Source of the DNA: Archilochus colubris
Taxonomy: Eukaryota > Chordata > Aves > Apodiformes > Trochilidae
Length of the DNA: 64,000 nucleotides
NCBI GenBank assembly: GCA_023079485.1
Contig: CM041083.1
Coordinates: 62,873,810-62,937,809, forward strand
Direction: 5' to 3'
Shown here piece after piece: positions 1 to 11,200 of this stretch. The notes beneath the pieces were generated by a model. That model made no database searches and was not told the origin of the DNA. It saw only the letters and a list, made by a program, of their open reading frames with translations. Both the position numbers and the translations under genes were made by a program. Within the stretch, counting starts at the first letter, position 1; every line of letters starts with the position of its first letter.

Positions 1-556
1 GAAACCAGCCTGCAAAGGCTGCCACAGAAGCCCTGGGCACAGCGAGAGCCAAGGAAAGCATCATAAGTCAGCCAGCCTTCCTCATCATCCTCTCTCTTCA
101 GTATTTGTCCTGGGCTACAGGTGTCCTAGGTGTTTGTGTATGGATACCTGAATCCTTTTCCTCCTGCTTGATGGCTGTCCAGCCTCTCCTCCTCCTGAAC
201 TCTGAGGATCTCAGAGCAGAGACCATGGCTGGGTTGGACCAGTCCAGTCCCCAGCCAGCACCTCACAGCAGGGGGACCTGGAGGGAGGTGGGTCAGGGCA
301 CTGCTCCTGCATACACAGCAGTCACCAGGAGGGAAAAACAAGGCTGGGAGGGTGAAGAAGGGAGGTAGAATAAGGGAGAAATACTTAAAAAAACCAAAAC
401 AAAACAACAAAACAAACAAACAAAAAAAACCCAACAACCAAAAAACCAACAAACACACCCAAACCAAATCACCAGATTGGAATAACATCTCCAAAAAAGG
501 CTCTGAGGAAGTAATTGTTAGAAAGTGCTGCCAGTAATTGCTGTAACTCAACTGAC
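1..556 (-). other. SLC6A12 intron, partial
   Basis: Intron following the exon at 557-691. It holds an A-rich AAAC-type tract at about 386-470. No exon was recognised; the next expected exon (GxGYAS-like TM3) is not in the window. Confidence 0.75.
386..470 (+). repeat. A-rich (AAAC/CAAA)n low-complexity tract
   Basis: About 85 nt made almost only of A and C on the plus strand. On the sense strand of the gene it is a GTTT-rich tract. Similar tracts occur near 16.05, 56.03 and 61.69 kb. Confidence 0.85.
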
Positions 557-691
557 CTTCAAAGATGGGACAAATCTTCCTCCAGGCAGTGATCCCTCCC
601 TGGCTGGTGTACTGCCCCAGCGCCGTCTCCAGGAAGAACAGGGGAATCCCGCAGGTGAAAAGGAAGATGAAGTAAGGGATGAGGAAGGCTC
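557..691 (-). CDS. SLC6A12: SLC6A12 coding exon 2 (aa 65-109)
   Basis: A 135-nt exon encoding [20 protein letters not shown] and [20 protein letters not shown], then CPIFEG (TM2 and IL1). Acceptor CTCTGCAG, donor GTCAGT at 556, phase 1 to 1, the same size and phase as the paralogous exon at 46012-46146. Confidence 0.93.
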
Positions 692-3600
692 CTGCAGAGA
701 GGGGTAAGATGCTGCCTCAGAAGCCTCTTTAAAATTTCATCCCTACCACTACTGCCAGGTACCTGGGGCCTCAGCTGGAATCAGCTAGATAAACACAAAC
801 ATTTCTCCAAAATAACCGTGTAACCTCCGCGAAAAAAGCAAGGCCTCCAACACAATCATTTTTTGGAAAAAAATACTAGCATAAGCTGTCTTGTGCTACT
901 ACTACTGCATTTACTTTTGCATTTACTCTTGGTCAAAATCTAGAGATAAGGAATAGCCAGGCAAGCAAATAAGAAAGACAGAGCTGGAGAAGTTCTCTCT
1001 GCTTCACTCTCCTGACCTCGTTTTAGCTTTCAGTAGGAGTCAGGCGAAGCAAAAGGAGTCCTTGTTTCACATAACCACATTTGTTCTGCCTTTCTTGGGT
1101 GTCACAGCAAAACTCCCACTTGCCCAGAGGATACAAACCTGGAGGCTGGTGACATTTCTTGGTAAGTAATAAATTTGCCAGGATATAAATTTGCTTGCAA
1201 CATATTTCATGACAAATTTGAAAAGCAGTTTGCACCAAAAGAATGGAAATATGGGAAGGGCAAGATTATCTTTCCAGCATTTTCAAAATGAAAAAATTCC
1301 ACTTTGCTCTTCAATGTAATTTTCTTCACTGAAAGATAGTGAAATGTCATAAGAGAAATCAGCCTGAAATAACCCTCAGGTTAACCCTTGATGAAATGGA
1401 AGAAATAAGGGAGAGTGAGAAGGGCTTTTTCTAGACATGATGAGCAACAAAGTGTCACCAAAAAAAAAGGTTTAATGACTGCATTTATTCCTTTCTTCTC
1501 AGATGCCAAACTGAAAATATCTGATATTTTCACTGTCCTGCTCAAAACTGCTCCTGAGATTTCAGTTTCACTGCTGACCTTCCTTCTATCACCTCGCAGC
1601 CTTTCTCCTCAGGGTTAGGGTAGGTTTTCACACCTTTGCTCCCCTCCAAACAGCCCAAGACAATTGCCTTCCTTCTTGGAACAACTGCCGAGGTCTTGCC
1701 ATCCCATACTGTAAACTTCTGGTCATCAGGACCTCTGGCCATCAAATTTGGAGAGCATCTTGGCTGTCTGCAGCCTCAACAAGGGCCCTTTCTCAGCTGA
1801 GTCAGATCTTGCCCCCCAGGCTCTCTCCTCCCCTGCCAGCACAGGCATTCGCACTGAAATTCCTTCCCATGCCGATTAGCAACTAGGAACACTTTCCCTT
1901 GTTTTTAAGCCAACAATGTTACAATAACAAGCAACACCCAAATTTCCTCTAAACACAGCTGTGCCGGAGCTGCAGGGGACCCAAGGCCAGGGGGAGGGAT
2001 GCTGGTTCACAGCATCAGTCCAGGTTTGCAGAGCAGGGAATGGGAACTGCATACGCTGAACTGGAGCAGCTGCTGCTTTCAGTGCTGCAAGGCAGCTCCC
2101 TGTGTGCCAAATCTGCAAGATTTTTTATTATCTGCAAGTTTTATTATCCTGGGCACAAATGAGCCTTTCAGCAGATCCCTGATACCATATGTCCCAGAGC
2201 TGGATCCATTTTGGTCTCTGAGTAATGAGGGATTTCTCACACCTCTATTGTCTTGTCTCTCCAAACCTCATCAGAGCAGTTACCAGTTCCAGCTCCAGTT
2301 GGGATCTCCTCCCCAGTTTGTTCCTCCACTGAAGGAGACTCAGCCCTGAGAAGGGCCTCCAGTAACAGACTCTCTCTCCTTATGGATCTATAACAAGTTC
2401 AGGATGCTGAGCAACTAGATAAAATTTGAAAGTGCAGCCATGGATAAGTTTACTCTTGGTTGCTTTACAGCACTCATTTGTATGATATCTGTCTTTACAT
2501 CTTTGCAACCCTCTCGCTACATCCAAAGGTGGAGAAAGGTGATGGGACAGCAGTCTCCAATTTGGGGTGGAGGGGTGAGTGAGACCAGAACATGATAAGA
2601 ATGTCTTTGAGTGTCATGGGAAAGACAGTACCTTGTCCTATACTAGCTTGTTTGCTGCCTGGTTCCCTAGAGTCCTAGAGAGAGAAATGTACCTTCTGCA
2701 TACTTTCTGCAGAGTGTGTAAACTGTGAGGGAAGGACTCTCCCAACCTAATCTTTCCCAAGCCAAGCCTTTCTAGCCTCTGAATCACAGCCTCAGTTATT
2801 CCAGAGTAGTTTAATTATAAAAAATAATTAAAAACCTTCTTCAATGAATATCTAAAATGAACAAAAGTGGCCTTTTCACTTACACTAATTAGCATACAAA
2901 TTGCAAGGACTACTGAAACTAGATTCCATAGACATACACTATGCAAAGATATCATCTCAGCTCTGGAAGAAATTTTCTGAGTAAAAAAACATGACTTTTC
3001 TCTCAGAGCATCCCTGCAGAATGGACTGTTCCATCAGATGCATCACTAACCTGCACTGATCTGACTTGCTTCTGGTGCTACCAATTCCAGCCATCAAAAT
3101 CTGAGAGAAGGAGACTGGAGAATCTCCTAAAAAACATCTCAGTTTCAAAGAAAACACAGTTCCGTTTTATTTCACCATCTTAACCAACTCTCATTTGCTT
3201 CAGAGTGGACAGTGTTTGACTCCTGTCTGATTTGGATAAACTCCAGTAATAGCCCAGGGGACAGGAATTAGGTAGTTCTGTGACAAATCACAGCTGAATC
3301 ATCCATGGGCAGAAGCTTGCATCACCTTGGGAAAGAAAGGCCTTTGTCTGCAAAGAAAGTTTAAAGTAGAACATGCAAGTCCTAAAGTGTTATTTCAAGG
3401 CATCTCTAGAGAACAAGAAAAAAAGATGTTATTGCTGTATTTGGCATGAAATTTGACATATAAGTTTCCCCAGCAGTGGATCAACCACTGGGACAACTGG
3501 TCCTGTGGAGGAGGTAGCAATGTTCTTCTAGGAGGTATGAGGCCTTGGCAAGGATATCATCACCATCAAAGCTTTTCCTCAACTTTTAACAATGGCCTGA

Positions 3601-4171
3601 GAGTGGTGGGGGTGACACAGGGACCAGGAAAAGAGAACTATGTAGAAGAGGGTTCCTAATGTCTTGCTGACCACTCACAGTATTGGATGGTTTGGGAAGA
3701 TCAACTGTTTCTCAAGATGTCCAAGAGCATCAAAAAGCTGCTAAAGTCCAGTTTGGCATCCAGACCTGGGAGAGATGCTCTGAGAAAAAATACTCACTGG
3801 GGAGATGGATTCACCCCTCCATTTTTATTCCTCCAGGGTTTGGCAGGAGCTAATTTGCTGGAGGAGAGGAAAAGGGAGTGCATGTGGAAGCACACGAGGC
3901 ACGGGAGAAATGGGTCTAAGGCACTCACATATCTCATGCCCACAGTCCTAGGACAACCCAGGCATGCTGTGAACTTACCACCACCATTCTTGTAGCAGAG
4001 GTAAGGGAACCTCCACACATTACCCAGACCAATGATTTCTCCAGCCACAGATAGCACAAACTCCATTTTGCTACTCCACTGGCCTCTCTCTTCCATTTCC
4101 TCCTTCTTTATCTCTTCAGGAACTGCAGTGGCCTCACTGGACTCTCCTTCCTTAGCCACAGTTCTTGTCAT
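557..4171 (-). CDS. SLC6A12: SLC6A12-like (BGT1) transporter, 5' partial: first two coding exons
   Basis: Na+/Cl- dependent betaine/GABA transporter of the SLC6 family. Coding exons at 3979-4171 and 557-691 give 328 nt (109 codons plus 1 nt) and join in phase 1. The protein starts [20 protein letters not shown], then passes into [18 protein letters not shown] and the TM1 signature [16 protein letters not shown]. The VPEE and RGQW segments recall human BGT1, and the position next to SLC6A13 on the same strand matches mammalian gene order. The remaining exons lie beyond the left edge. Other GAT/taurine-transporter paralogs are less likely but share these exons closely. Confidence 0.82.
692..3978 (-). 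other. SLC6A12 intron between coding exons 1 and 2
   Basis: A 3.3-kb intron bounded by GTAAGT and CTCTGCAG. I see no exon, no clear mobile element and no RNA gene in it; a short AT-rich patch lies near 2815-2835. Confidence 0.8.
3979..4171 (-). CDS. SLC6A12: SLC6A12 coding exon 1 (aa 1-64)
   Basis: The ATG at 4171-4169 follows a strong acceptor (pyrimidine tract, then CTACAG at 4176) by only four bases, AACC, giving A at -3. Translation runs through the acidic N-terminus and TM1 to KNGG, with phase 1 donor GTAAGT at 3978. The acceptor so close to the ATG means at least one 5' UTR exon lies further right. Confidence 0.93.
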
Positions 4172-4175
4172 GGTT

Positions 4176-4694
4176 CTGTAGGGCAGAAGGAAAAGAAAAC
4201 ATGGGTTCTAGGGAGCTGCTGAGGGACATACTGGTGGGAAGAGGAGGGAGGGGACCAGTCACCACAACGAATGTATTCCTATTATCACCGTAAGATTCAC
4301 TCATCCTATGGAAAATGGCTTCTTTAGTGTTAGCTTGAACCATTTTCTCCAAGTTATGTCCATGGGACAGAGGTAAGGTCACTGGTAAAGTGAGTCCACC
4401 TGCAACACTCCTTCAGCAGACTCACTCACAAATTCACTCTTGCCCTCCACAGCCCCCTTCTCATCCTACCCATATCAGCCTTAGTCTACCTCCATCTGCC
4501 CCTCTACACCCTAACTAAATCCTCTGCATCTCCATCTTTGTTGGAAATTTGGCTCAGATTTTAGAAACAGAAGTTCAGAGGAAGAGAAAAGGAGCTGGAC
4601 AAGTGAGGCACTGGGGCAAAAGGAGTTTCTCTTCCCCATGTGCTTTATACAGCAAGTGTCTCATTCTGGAGTGGCTTCAGAAGGGAGGATAGAA
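4176..4694. other. Intron or 5' flank upstream of SLC6A12 coding exon 1
   Basis: Starts with the polypyrimidine tract (on the minus strand) of the acceptor at 4176. No other feature recognised before the CR1 at 4695. Confidence 0.6.
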
Positions 4695-5290
4695 ATAGAA
4701 TCGTAGAAAGTTAGGAGTAGGAAGGGACCTCAAAAGATCATTGAGTCCAACCCCCCCTGCCAAAGCAGGGTCACCTACAGGAGGTCACACAGGAACACAT
4801 CCAGGTGGGCTGTGAATGTCTCCAGAGACTCCACACCCTCCCTGGGCAGCCTGTACCAGTGCTCTGTCACCCTCCAGGGAAAAAATTCTTCCTTATATTT
4901 ACACAGAACTGCCTATACTCCAGTTTATAACCATTGCCCCTTGTCCTATTTTAAGTCACCCCTGAGAAAAGCTTGACTCTGTCCTTCTGGCACTCACCCC
5001 TTATGTATTTATAAACACTGACGAGATCACCCCTCATTCTCCTCTCCTCCAAGCTGAACAGACCAAGGCTCCCTCAGCCTTTCCTCATAAGGGAGATGTT
5101 TCACTCACTTCATCATCTTGGTTGCTCTGCATTGGACTCTTTTAAGCAGTTCCTGGTCCTTCTGGAACTGAGGGTCCAAGAACTGGACACAATATTCCAG
5201 ATATGGCCTGACCAGGGCACAGTAGAGGGGTCAGTAGAGAGGAACCTCTCTCGACCCTCTAATGCACCCCAGGATGCTGGGTAGCATTGG
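4695..5290 (-). mobile_element. CR1 LINE fragment, 5'-truncated
   Basis: Read on the minus strand it ends with the CR1 3' terminus (TTTCTACGATTCTAT-like). The plus strand shows the usual antisense landmarks: AAGGGACCTCAAAAGATCAT, GTCCAACC, CTCCCTGGGCAGCCTGTACC, and later the degraded segment equivalent to TTCCCTCGACCTGC...CAGCCCAGGAT. About 600 bp with no intact ORF. Typical avian non-LTR retrotransposon. The 5' edge is approximate. Confidence 0.88.
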
Positions 5291-7879
5291 GATGTAGAAA
5301 CACCAGGTCCTCAAGCCAGTTATTTTTTCAGCTTCTGAAGTCCAAGCAAGGCCCCTTTTCCCACTGCCTGCTTGCAGCAAGGCCTGCCAGCTGGCTAATC
5401 AGTTCATTCAGATGCTGCAGCACAGTCTCCTTAGCTTTGAGAGGAGCAGAGCTCCACGCACTGTCAAATGTGAGAGAAGAAGTAACACGTACTTAATGAA
5501 ATGTGTTTGATCTGTCACAGTCCTTGGCACGTTCTAATTTGCTGCAGTCCAGGGTACATTATCAAGTACAATGATGCTTAAGTCTGGGCTTATTGAGGAT
5601 GTCATGAGAAGCTGACAGGGGAGGACTTAGCTAATTCTTCACTTTTATTCCTTTAATGCAAGGTGGCTCAAGAATCAGCCTATTTCTACTAACATTTGTG
5701 TTTTACCTGTTTTTGCATTAGATCTGTTTCATACACAAAGGTGGGGAAAGATCTTTATCAGGGAGTCACCCCTTCTCATCTAGCCCCAGGAAGGGAATGC
5801 CCTGAGTGCCACCCTGAAGCCTCAGCCCTGTCACCAGGCTCCACCTCCAGGACACCTGGACCAGAGCTTTGACTTTGCACATGTCCTCTGACTCCTGAAC
5901 AGGCCAACATGAAGGACAGGAGCTGGGACTCTGCAAAGGAGAACAGAGCTGGGACCAACACAGACCAGCAGGAGAGACACTACACTTGTAGCTTCAATTT
6001 TCCTATTTTAAAACAGGGGAAAGCACCCTGGTTACGGGGTCCTTTTCAACTGAGAACAGGTGCTAGATTAAACTAGTGCCCAAGGTTTTTGTCCCTTTGT
6101 GCCATGAACTTCATCTTCACCCCACCCAGACAAAGCAGTGCACAGTGTTACACTATCTCCCTCTCTGCTTTGCCTGCTGTTTCTGTGAGAAAGCCTATTC
6201 ACACACCTCCTGGCTCTTTTGCTGAACATCTAATCCTACCATGACCCTGCCCGATATGTTCTCAGGCCAGATGGGGACTCAGATAACTTCTTGTTTCCAG
6301 CTAGGAATAATTTGGCTCTCTCACAATAACCACAGCCCCACACTGTGTTACATCCTCCCCAGCAGGCAGATGTTTTTTTTCTCCCTTTGGATGTCCCTCT
6401 TCTTAATGCATGAGTTCAGAGAAAAGACTTTTCCCCTCACTGTCTGCCTGCACTTTTCCAGCTGTTCCTCCACCAAAGTTTTGAGAAAAATCTTTGACTC
6501 CTTCATTACCAGCCTCTTATTTCTCTCTACCATGAAGTTCTTCCAGCTGTTAAGATGCCACCTAACATTTTTCACAGTCTGCTTGGACCCACTTGGCCAC
6601 CACCACCATCTTCCCTCCCTAGCTCCCTCTGATTTGCCAGTCTCTTCTAGAGGTGCCCTGCACCTTTGTATTTTTAACCCTCAGCACTTAGAGGAGGTGC
6701 CTTTCTCCAGGCCTGGAGTACCCTTTGCAGACATAACCCCCAGGCTGTCATCTTAGCACAGAGAGCAGGGGAAAGCCCAGTGCAACAGGTAGCTCTGTGT
6801 GAAATGGGACTGGACTTGTTACTCAGCTTGGTGCACAGAGGCAGCCACATTTTTCCTCATGGGACTTATTGCTGAGAAAAGAAGAATTCACCTGGATTCT
6901 CCCAGGCACTGGAAAGAGGGCAGACAGGATGCAGGCACCCATAAACACAAACCACACTGACAAGTTCCCTTCATCATTATTTGAATGAGGTAGTGCAGTC
7001 CCCCCGTGGTCACAGATTCTGTGCCATATTTGTCCCACACTTACCAGCCTCAAGTATGGCCACAAAAGGCAAGGAAGAGCAAGGAAGAAATGCACATTTC
7101 TGAAGCACTGTAAACACTCACCACTTGGGTCTGATGTGCCGAACACTTGATGCAGAGATGCAGAAGAACAATTTGTTGACTTTATTTGGGAACAAACTGC
7201 GACTAAAGGGGTGAGGCAAGAATCAGGAAGAAGAGAGAGAGAGAAAAAAAAAAGAATTGAAATGTTATTTGAAAGAAAAACATGGTGGTATCGTTCAGGT
7301 TCTCCCTTGGAAAAAAAAATTTAAAAAAAGGACTTGTTTAGGGATGCTCATGTGAGACAAAGAACAAGAGGGATATGAACGAGAAGCCACTTTCAGTTTT
7401 GGCACCAGAGGATGCAGCCATCAGAGACTCTCCTGAAGCTTTTCTTCCTGCAAACTTACTGCCTCTTCCTGACTGCTATCACAGAGGAGCTCCTACAGCT
7501 GGGAAGCTTTAACATCCTCCGTTTGACCTCTTCTGCTGTTTTATCTTAAGGCAAACTAGAGGAGGACAATCTCAAGAGCAAACAGTGAAGCCGAGTGAAC
7601 AGAGATGTCACTAAAAAACAGCAGATAACATTTATTAGAAGAAGCACAGTGTTAAAGTACCTTTGGACACTCGTAGGTGCTGCCAGAGCTGCAGAAGGCA
7701 GAATCACAGGTGACACTGCAGACAGCTGCACTGCATTTATATTTCTTGTTTTCATTTTCAAACAAACCACAGCCAAGCACAAAAGCTGCAGTTTAAGGTG
7801 GGGAGGGAGGAATCTGGAAGCAAGGAGGCTGGGCTGTGTTACAAAAGGAGGAGCAGGAGGCCACAGAAAATTCCCTGCT
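5291..7879. other. SLC6A12 5' region, no gene recognised
   Basis: Contains short A-rich runs near 7230-7330 and a TonE-like motif at 6450-6460 (see findings). The open frame of 171 codons at 6241-6756 (+) resembles no protein I know and is low complexity in places. No exon or repeat family could be supported. Confidence 0.5.
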
Positions 7880-8200
7880 TGCACAATCCAAGCCAGCGGT
7901 TACTCGGGAGCTGAAATCCCGGCTGGCGTTCCGATGGCAGGAGGAGGGGCCGGTGTGGGAGCAAGGAACAGAAAACCAGGGCTCGGCAAGGCACAGCAGT
8001 GCCTGCAATGGGTCATATCTGCAAGATGGACAGAAAAATGCTTGCAGTGGAAATAAGTGCTCTGCAGCCAATGGAAGGGCAGCTACGTGAGCAGGGTCGG
8101 AGGCTTTAGCCCCGGCTGCTAGAGATTTAACCTGAATGCTGCTGGAGAACGGCTCACTCCAGCTGCTAAAAAGGAAAAAATGGAGCAAGGGAAAAACCGA
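7880..8200. promoter_or_regulatory. CpG cluster, possible SLC6A12 promoter region
   Basis: About a dozen CpGs in 320 bp, standing out from a CpG-poor background. It includes a CCAAT box (CCAATGG on the plus strand near 8068). It sits 3.7 kb upstream of the first SLC6A12 coding exon. There is no convincing TATA or unique donor, so the role is only a suggestion. Confidence 0.25.
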
Positions 8201-11200
8201 TTAACTCCAGGAGAGCAGTCAAGTTTAAAATGCCTTTGGTTTCAAGCTGTTGAAAGCCAGTTGGTTTCTTTACAGCTTCTAATTAACTTCTAGGTCTGTG
8301 TGGGCTATAGGGCATTCTCAAAGCAAGGTTCAGCAAGGTTTGTGGGTCATGGGAGGTTGTCACAAGGCTCAGATTCTGCTTCAGTTTTCTCTAACATGAA
8401 ATAAGAGCAATGCTTCTGCAGGCAGTGAGTTTGGTGCTGACACCGGTAAGAGCGAGTTAAGCAACTGTGAGTTTACTAATGACATGGATATCTGTTCTAC
8501 AGGCTGCAAGGATCATCATCCTGCAGAGCACACACCCCCAGGTCAGGAGAGGACCAAATGGCTCCTGCCTTGTCCTCTGCAGCCAGGACAGGTGAGCCTC
8601 CCAAGTACCTAAGGGCAGCTGGACTTCCCTGAGGGGGATCAGTGGCAATTCACTTGCTAAAAGCAGTGTAGGCTGTTGCTCTTAGTGCCAGGTCAGCCTT
8701 GGTCAGTATCTGTGGCTCATCATACCTGATTTGGGATACAGAGATGCTTTTTTACTTCAATATAGAAAAAAAATCAAGACATACTGATAAGTCTGTAGGT
8801 GGAGTGTAAATATAAACAGAAAGCGGCCTTTGCATCAAACCAGATACTTCAAAGACCTCCACTCAGCTTATAGTCTGGTTTATATTCAATGCCACGTAGC
8901 AGAAAGCCCAGCAGCATAAAAAAAGCAGCATGGATCCATCTTTCTTACCATTCCTACAGACACAGAGCCAGGCTGGTCCCAGGGGAGCCCCTGGACCCAC
9001 CCACTCTCTAGGGCTGGAGGAGTTGAGCAAAGTCCTGCAGCTGTGTCAGGCTTACTCAGAGGGCCCTATGCACAGCCAGAGCTTGGGGACAGCACACCTC
9101 CTGTCACTGGCTGCAGGAGCAGAGCAGGTGAATGGCACAGAGGGTAAAAGCCACACTACTCCAGCACCACCCATCCCTCAAACAGGAGCTGTGGGAGCAC
9201 GGCGGAGCAGCGACCTGTGGGGCAGCTTGGAGATGCCCCATGGGGACAGGACAGAGTCTGGAGGCAAGCACATGATGGCTGCAGTGCTGCCACTTCACCC
9301 CGGGCAGCAAATTCACTGAGCAAGGATTGCTACCTGGCAGCCTTAGGCAGGTCAGGTGAAGAGAGGGAGGCTGCCAACCCCCATTGCTTGGCTTCCTGCT
9401 GCTGACCCTAAGGGGTTAGGGAAGGGTGGGCAGCAGAGCAGCCACCTCCTGCAAGTGCACGTGAGCCCACAAAAACCTCCTAACCTCTGCAGTAGCTAAA
9501 ATATGAACCTTGCGGTTTCCTCTCTGGGGCTGCCACGCTGAGGCAAGAGAGCAGAAAAGCCAGCACCTCTGGTAGCCATCATCTCCAAAAGTCTGTGATT
9601 CAAAGGCTGGAGAGCAGTGCAGGGTACTTGGCAGTGCACTGCTCTAGGCACTTCTAGTTAAACTCCTCCAGACAGGCACAGCCTGCCTAACCTCCCAAAA
9701 GCACAGCCTGGGGGCACTTGCTATCTGTGATGAGAAATGGGGAACACAGGGAAAAGTACTCAAACAAAACTCTTCGAAAAGTACGGTGAGGTTATGGCAG
9801 GATGTGTTGCCTTATGCCTCCCAGCACAGAGGATGAGGGGAGCCAGCAGTTCATTTGGCAGAGCTGGGGGCCTCAGCCATGGTAGAGCAGATGAGCAGTG
9901 CTGGACAGGCTGCCCATCACCACTGTCTCCCTCATCAGCCCACACAGGGAGCCCAGCACCCCACATTCTGCTTGGGTGCAGGCTGGGGCCCTACCTAGCT
10001 GACCCTGGGCAGGCTCAGCCATCTCCAGTTGGTGACCAGGACAAGGCATATCGGGTGAAACTGGGACAGGCAGAGGCATGTGCAGACTATGACTCAAATA
10101 ATGTTGCAGCCCTTTCCTAGCAGTGCCTGCTGTAACCCAATGTGATGCATCTGCTTCCCACCTGCACCCTCCGAGAGGGAAGGTGTCTGCTCTCCAACAA
10201 TTCCCTATAGCCCTGCCCAGGAGCATGGGCAGGTAGAGATAGGGCACAGGGTTCATTATCCTGCTCTCTGCAAGAGTGCTGGTTTGCACTCACCAAACCA
10301 GCAAAGGTGGGCTGCTACGGAGCTGCAAAACTCAGGTCCGAGGTTCAGCCTCTTGTATCAGCAGCTGCCAAAGAGGAAAAACAGGGGCAATGGCCTTTCC
10401 AGTGGCATTGGATGAAAGCCCTGATTAGCAGCGATTCCTTTAAAAGGACTGTTGATTTAAGAAGACACAGATCAGGTATTACGAAACCTCTATGTATTCA
10501 GCCTGGGTTTGTTTGCAAATATGCCTGCAGATCCCCAGAGTTTAGCACATGCACAAACTGTGCTCTCTCCCTGCCTCATCCCTTCAAGGGAACAAATTTG
10601 ACAGAGCCTCTGAGGCATGAGGAGCAAAGAACATGCTCCTAGGCACACCTTTTAGAGCTGCAGCCCCCAAGCCAATGCACCAGGAAGGCCAGAACCTTGG
10701 CTGGGCAGCTCAGGAGGAGGGGGGAGTTGCTGCCTCATGTTTGCAGGAGTTAAAGCACTCACAGCTTACCTCACTCTTAGCACCTTTCCTCCTGTTTCCT
10801 ATTATCACCTAGCCATTGCTGCCATTCATCCATGTCCCTGTATGGCCCACTCTTATCTCCCTTCTCAATTTTTCAGCTGAGCCCTTTTCTTTCTTTCTCT
10901 CTGCTGCCACAACCCTCGCTACAGATTACCCATCCTTCAGGCATCCCTTTGCTCTGCAGCTTCCTGGCAGCCTCTCAGCAGCATCACTGCCCATCCTCTC
11001 CTACAGGAACCACTGAAAGAAAAAAACCTCTTCCCTGTGTTGATCCAAACTGATTACTTGCTCTCCCTGCTCCAGCTCTCTCTTCTTTTGCTTAGCACTG
11101 GGAAGACTTTTCCCATGCCGAGTTGCTGGCCCACTCCCCAGAGCATGGCAGGCAGCTGGCATCAGGCTGTGGGAGGATCAGAGGCACCAGCACCACATCT

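Noticed and set aside
6241..6756. 171-codon plus-strand open frame
   Set aside because: No similarity to any family I know, no splice or promoter context, and an overlapping open frame on the opposite strand.
7110..7185. Minus-strand donor (CAAGTG|GTGAGT) with an AAATAAAG box upstream as an SLC6A12 first exon
   Set aside because: The exon would be only about 20 nt, the AT box is equally a chance match, and several similar donors occur in the interval.
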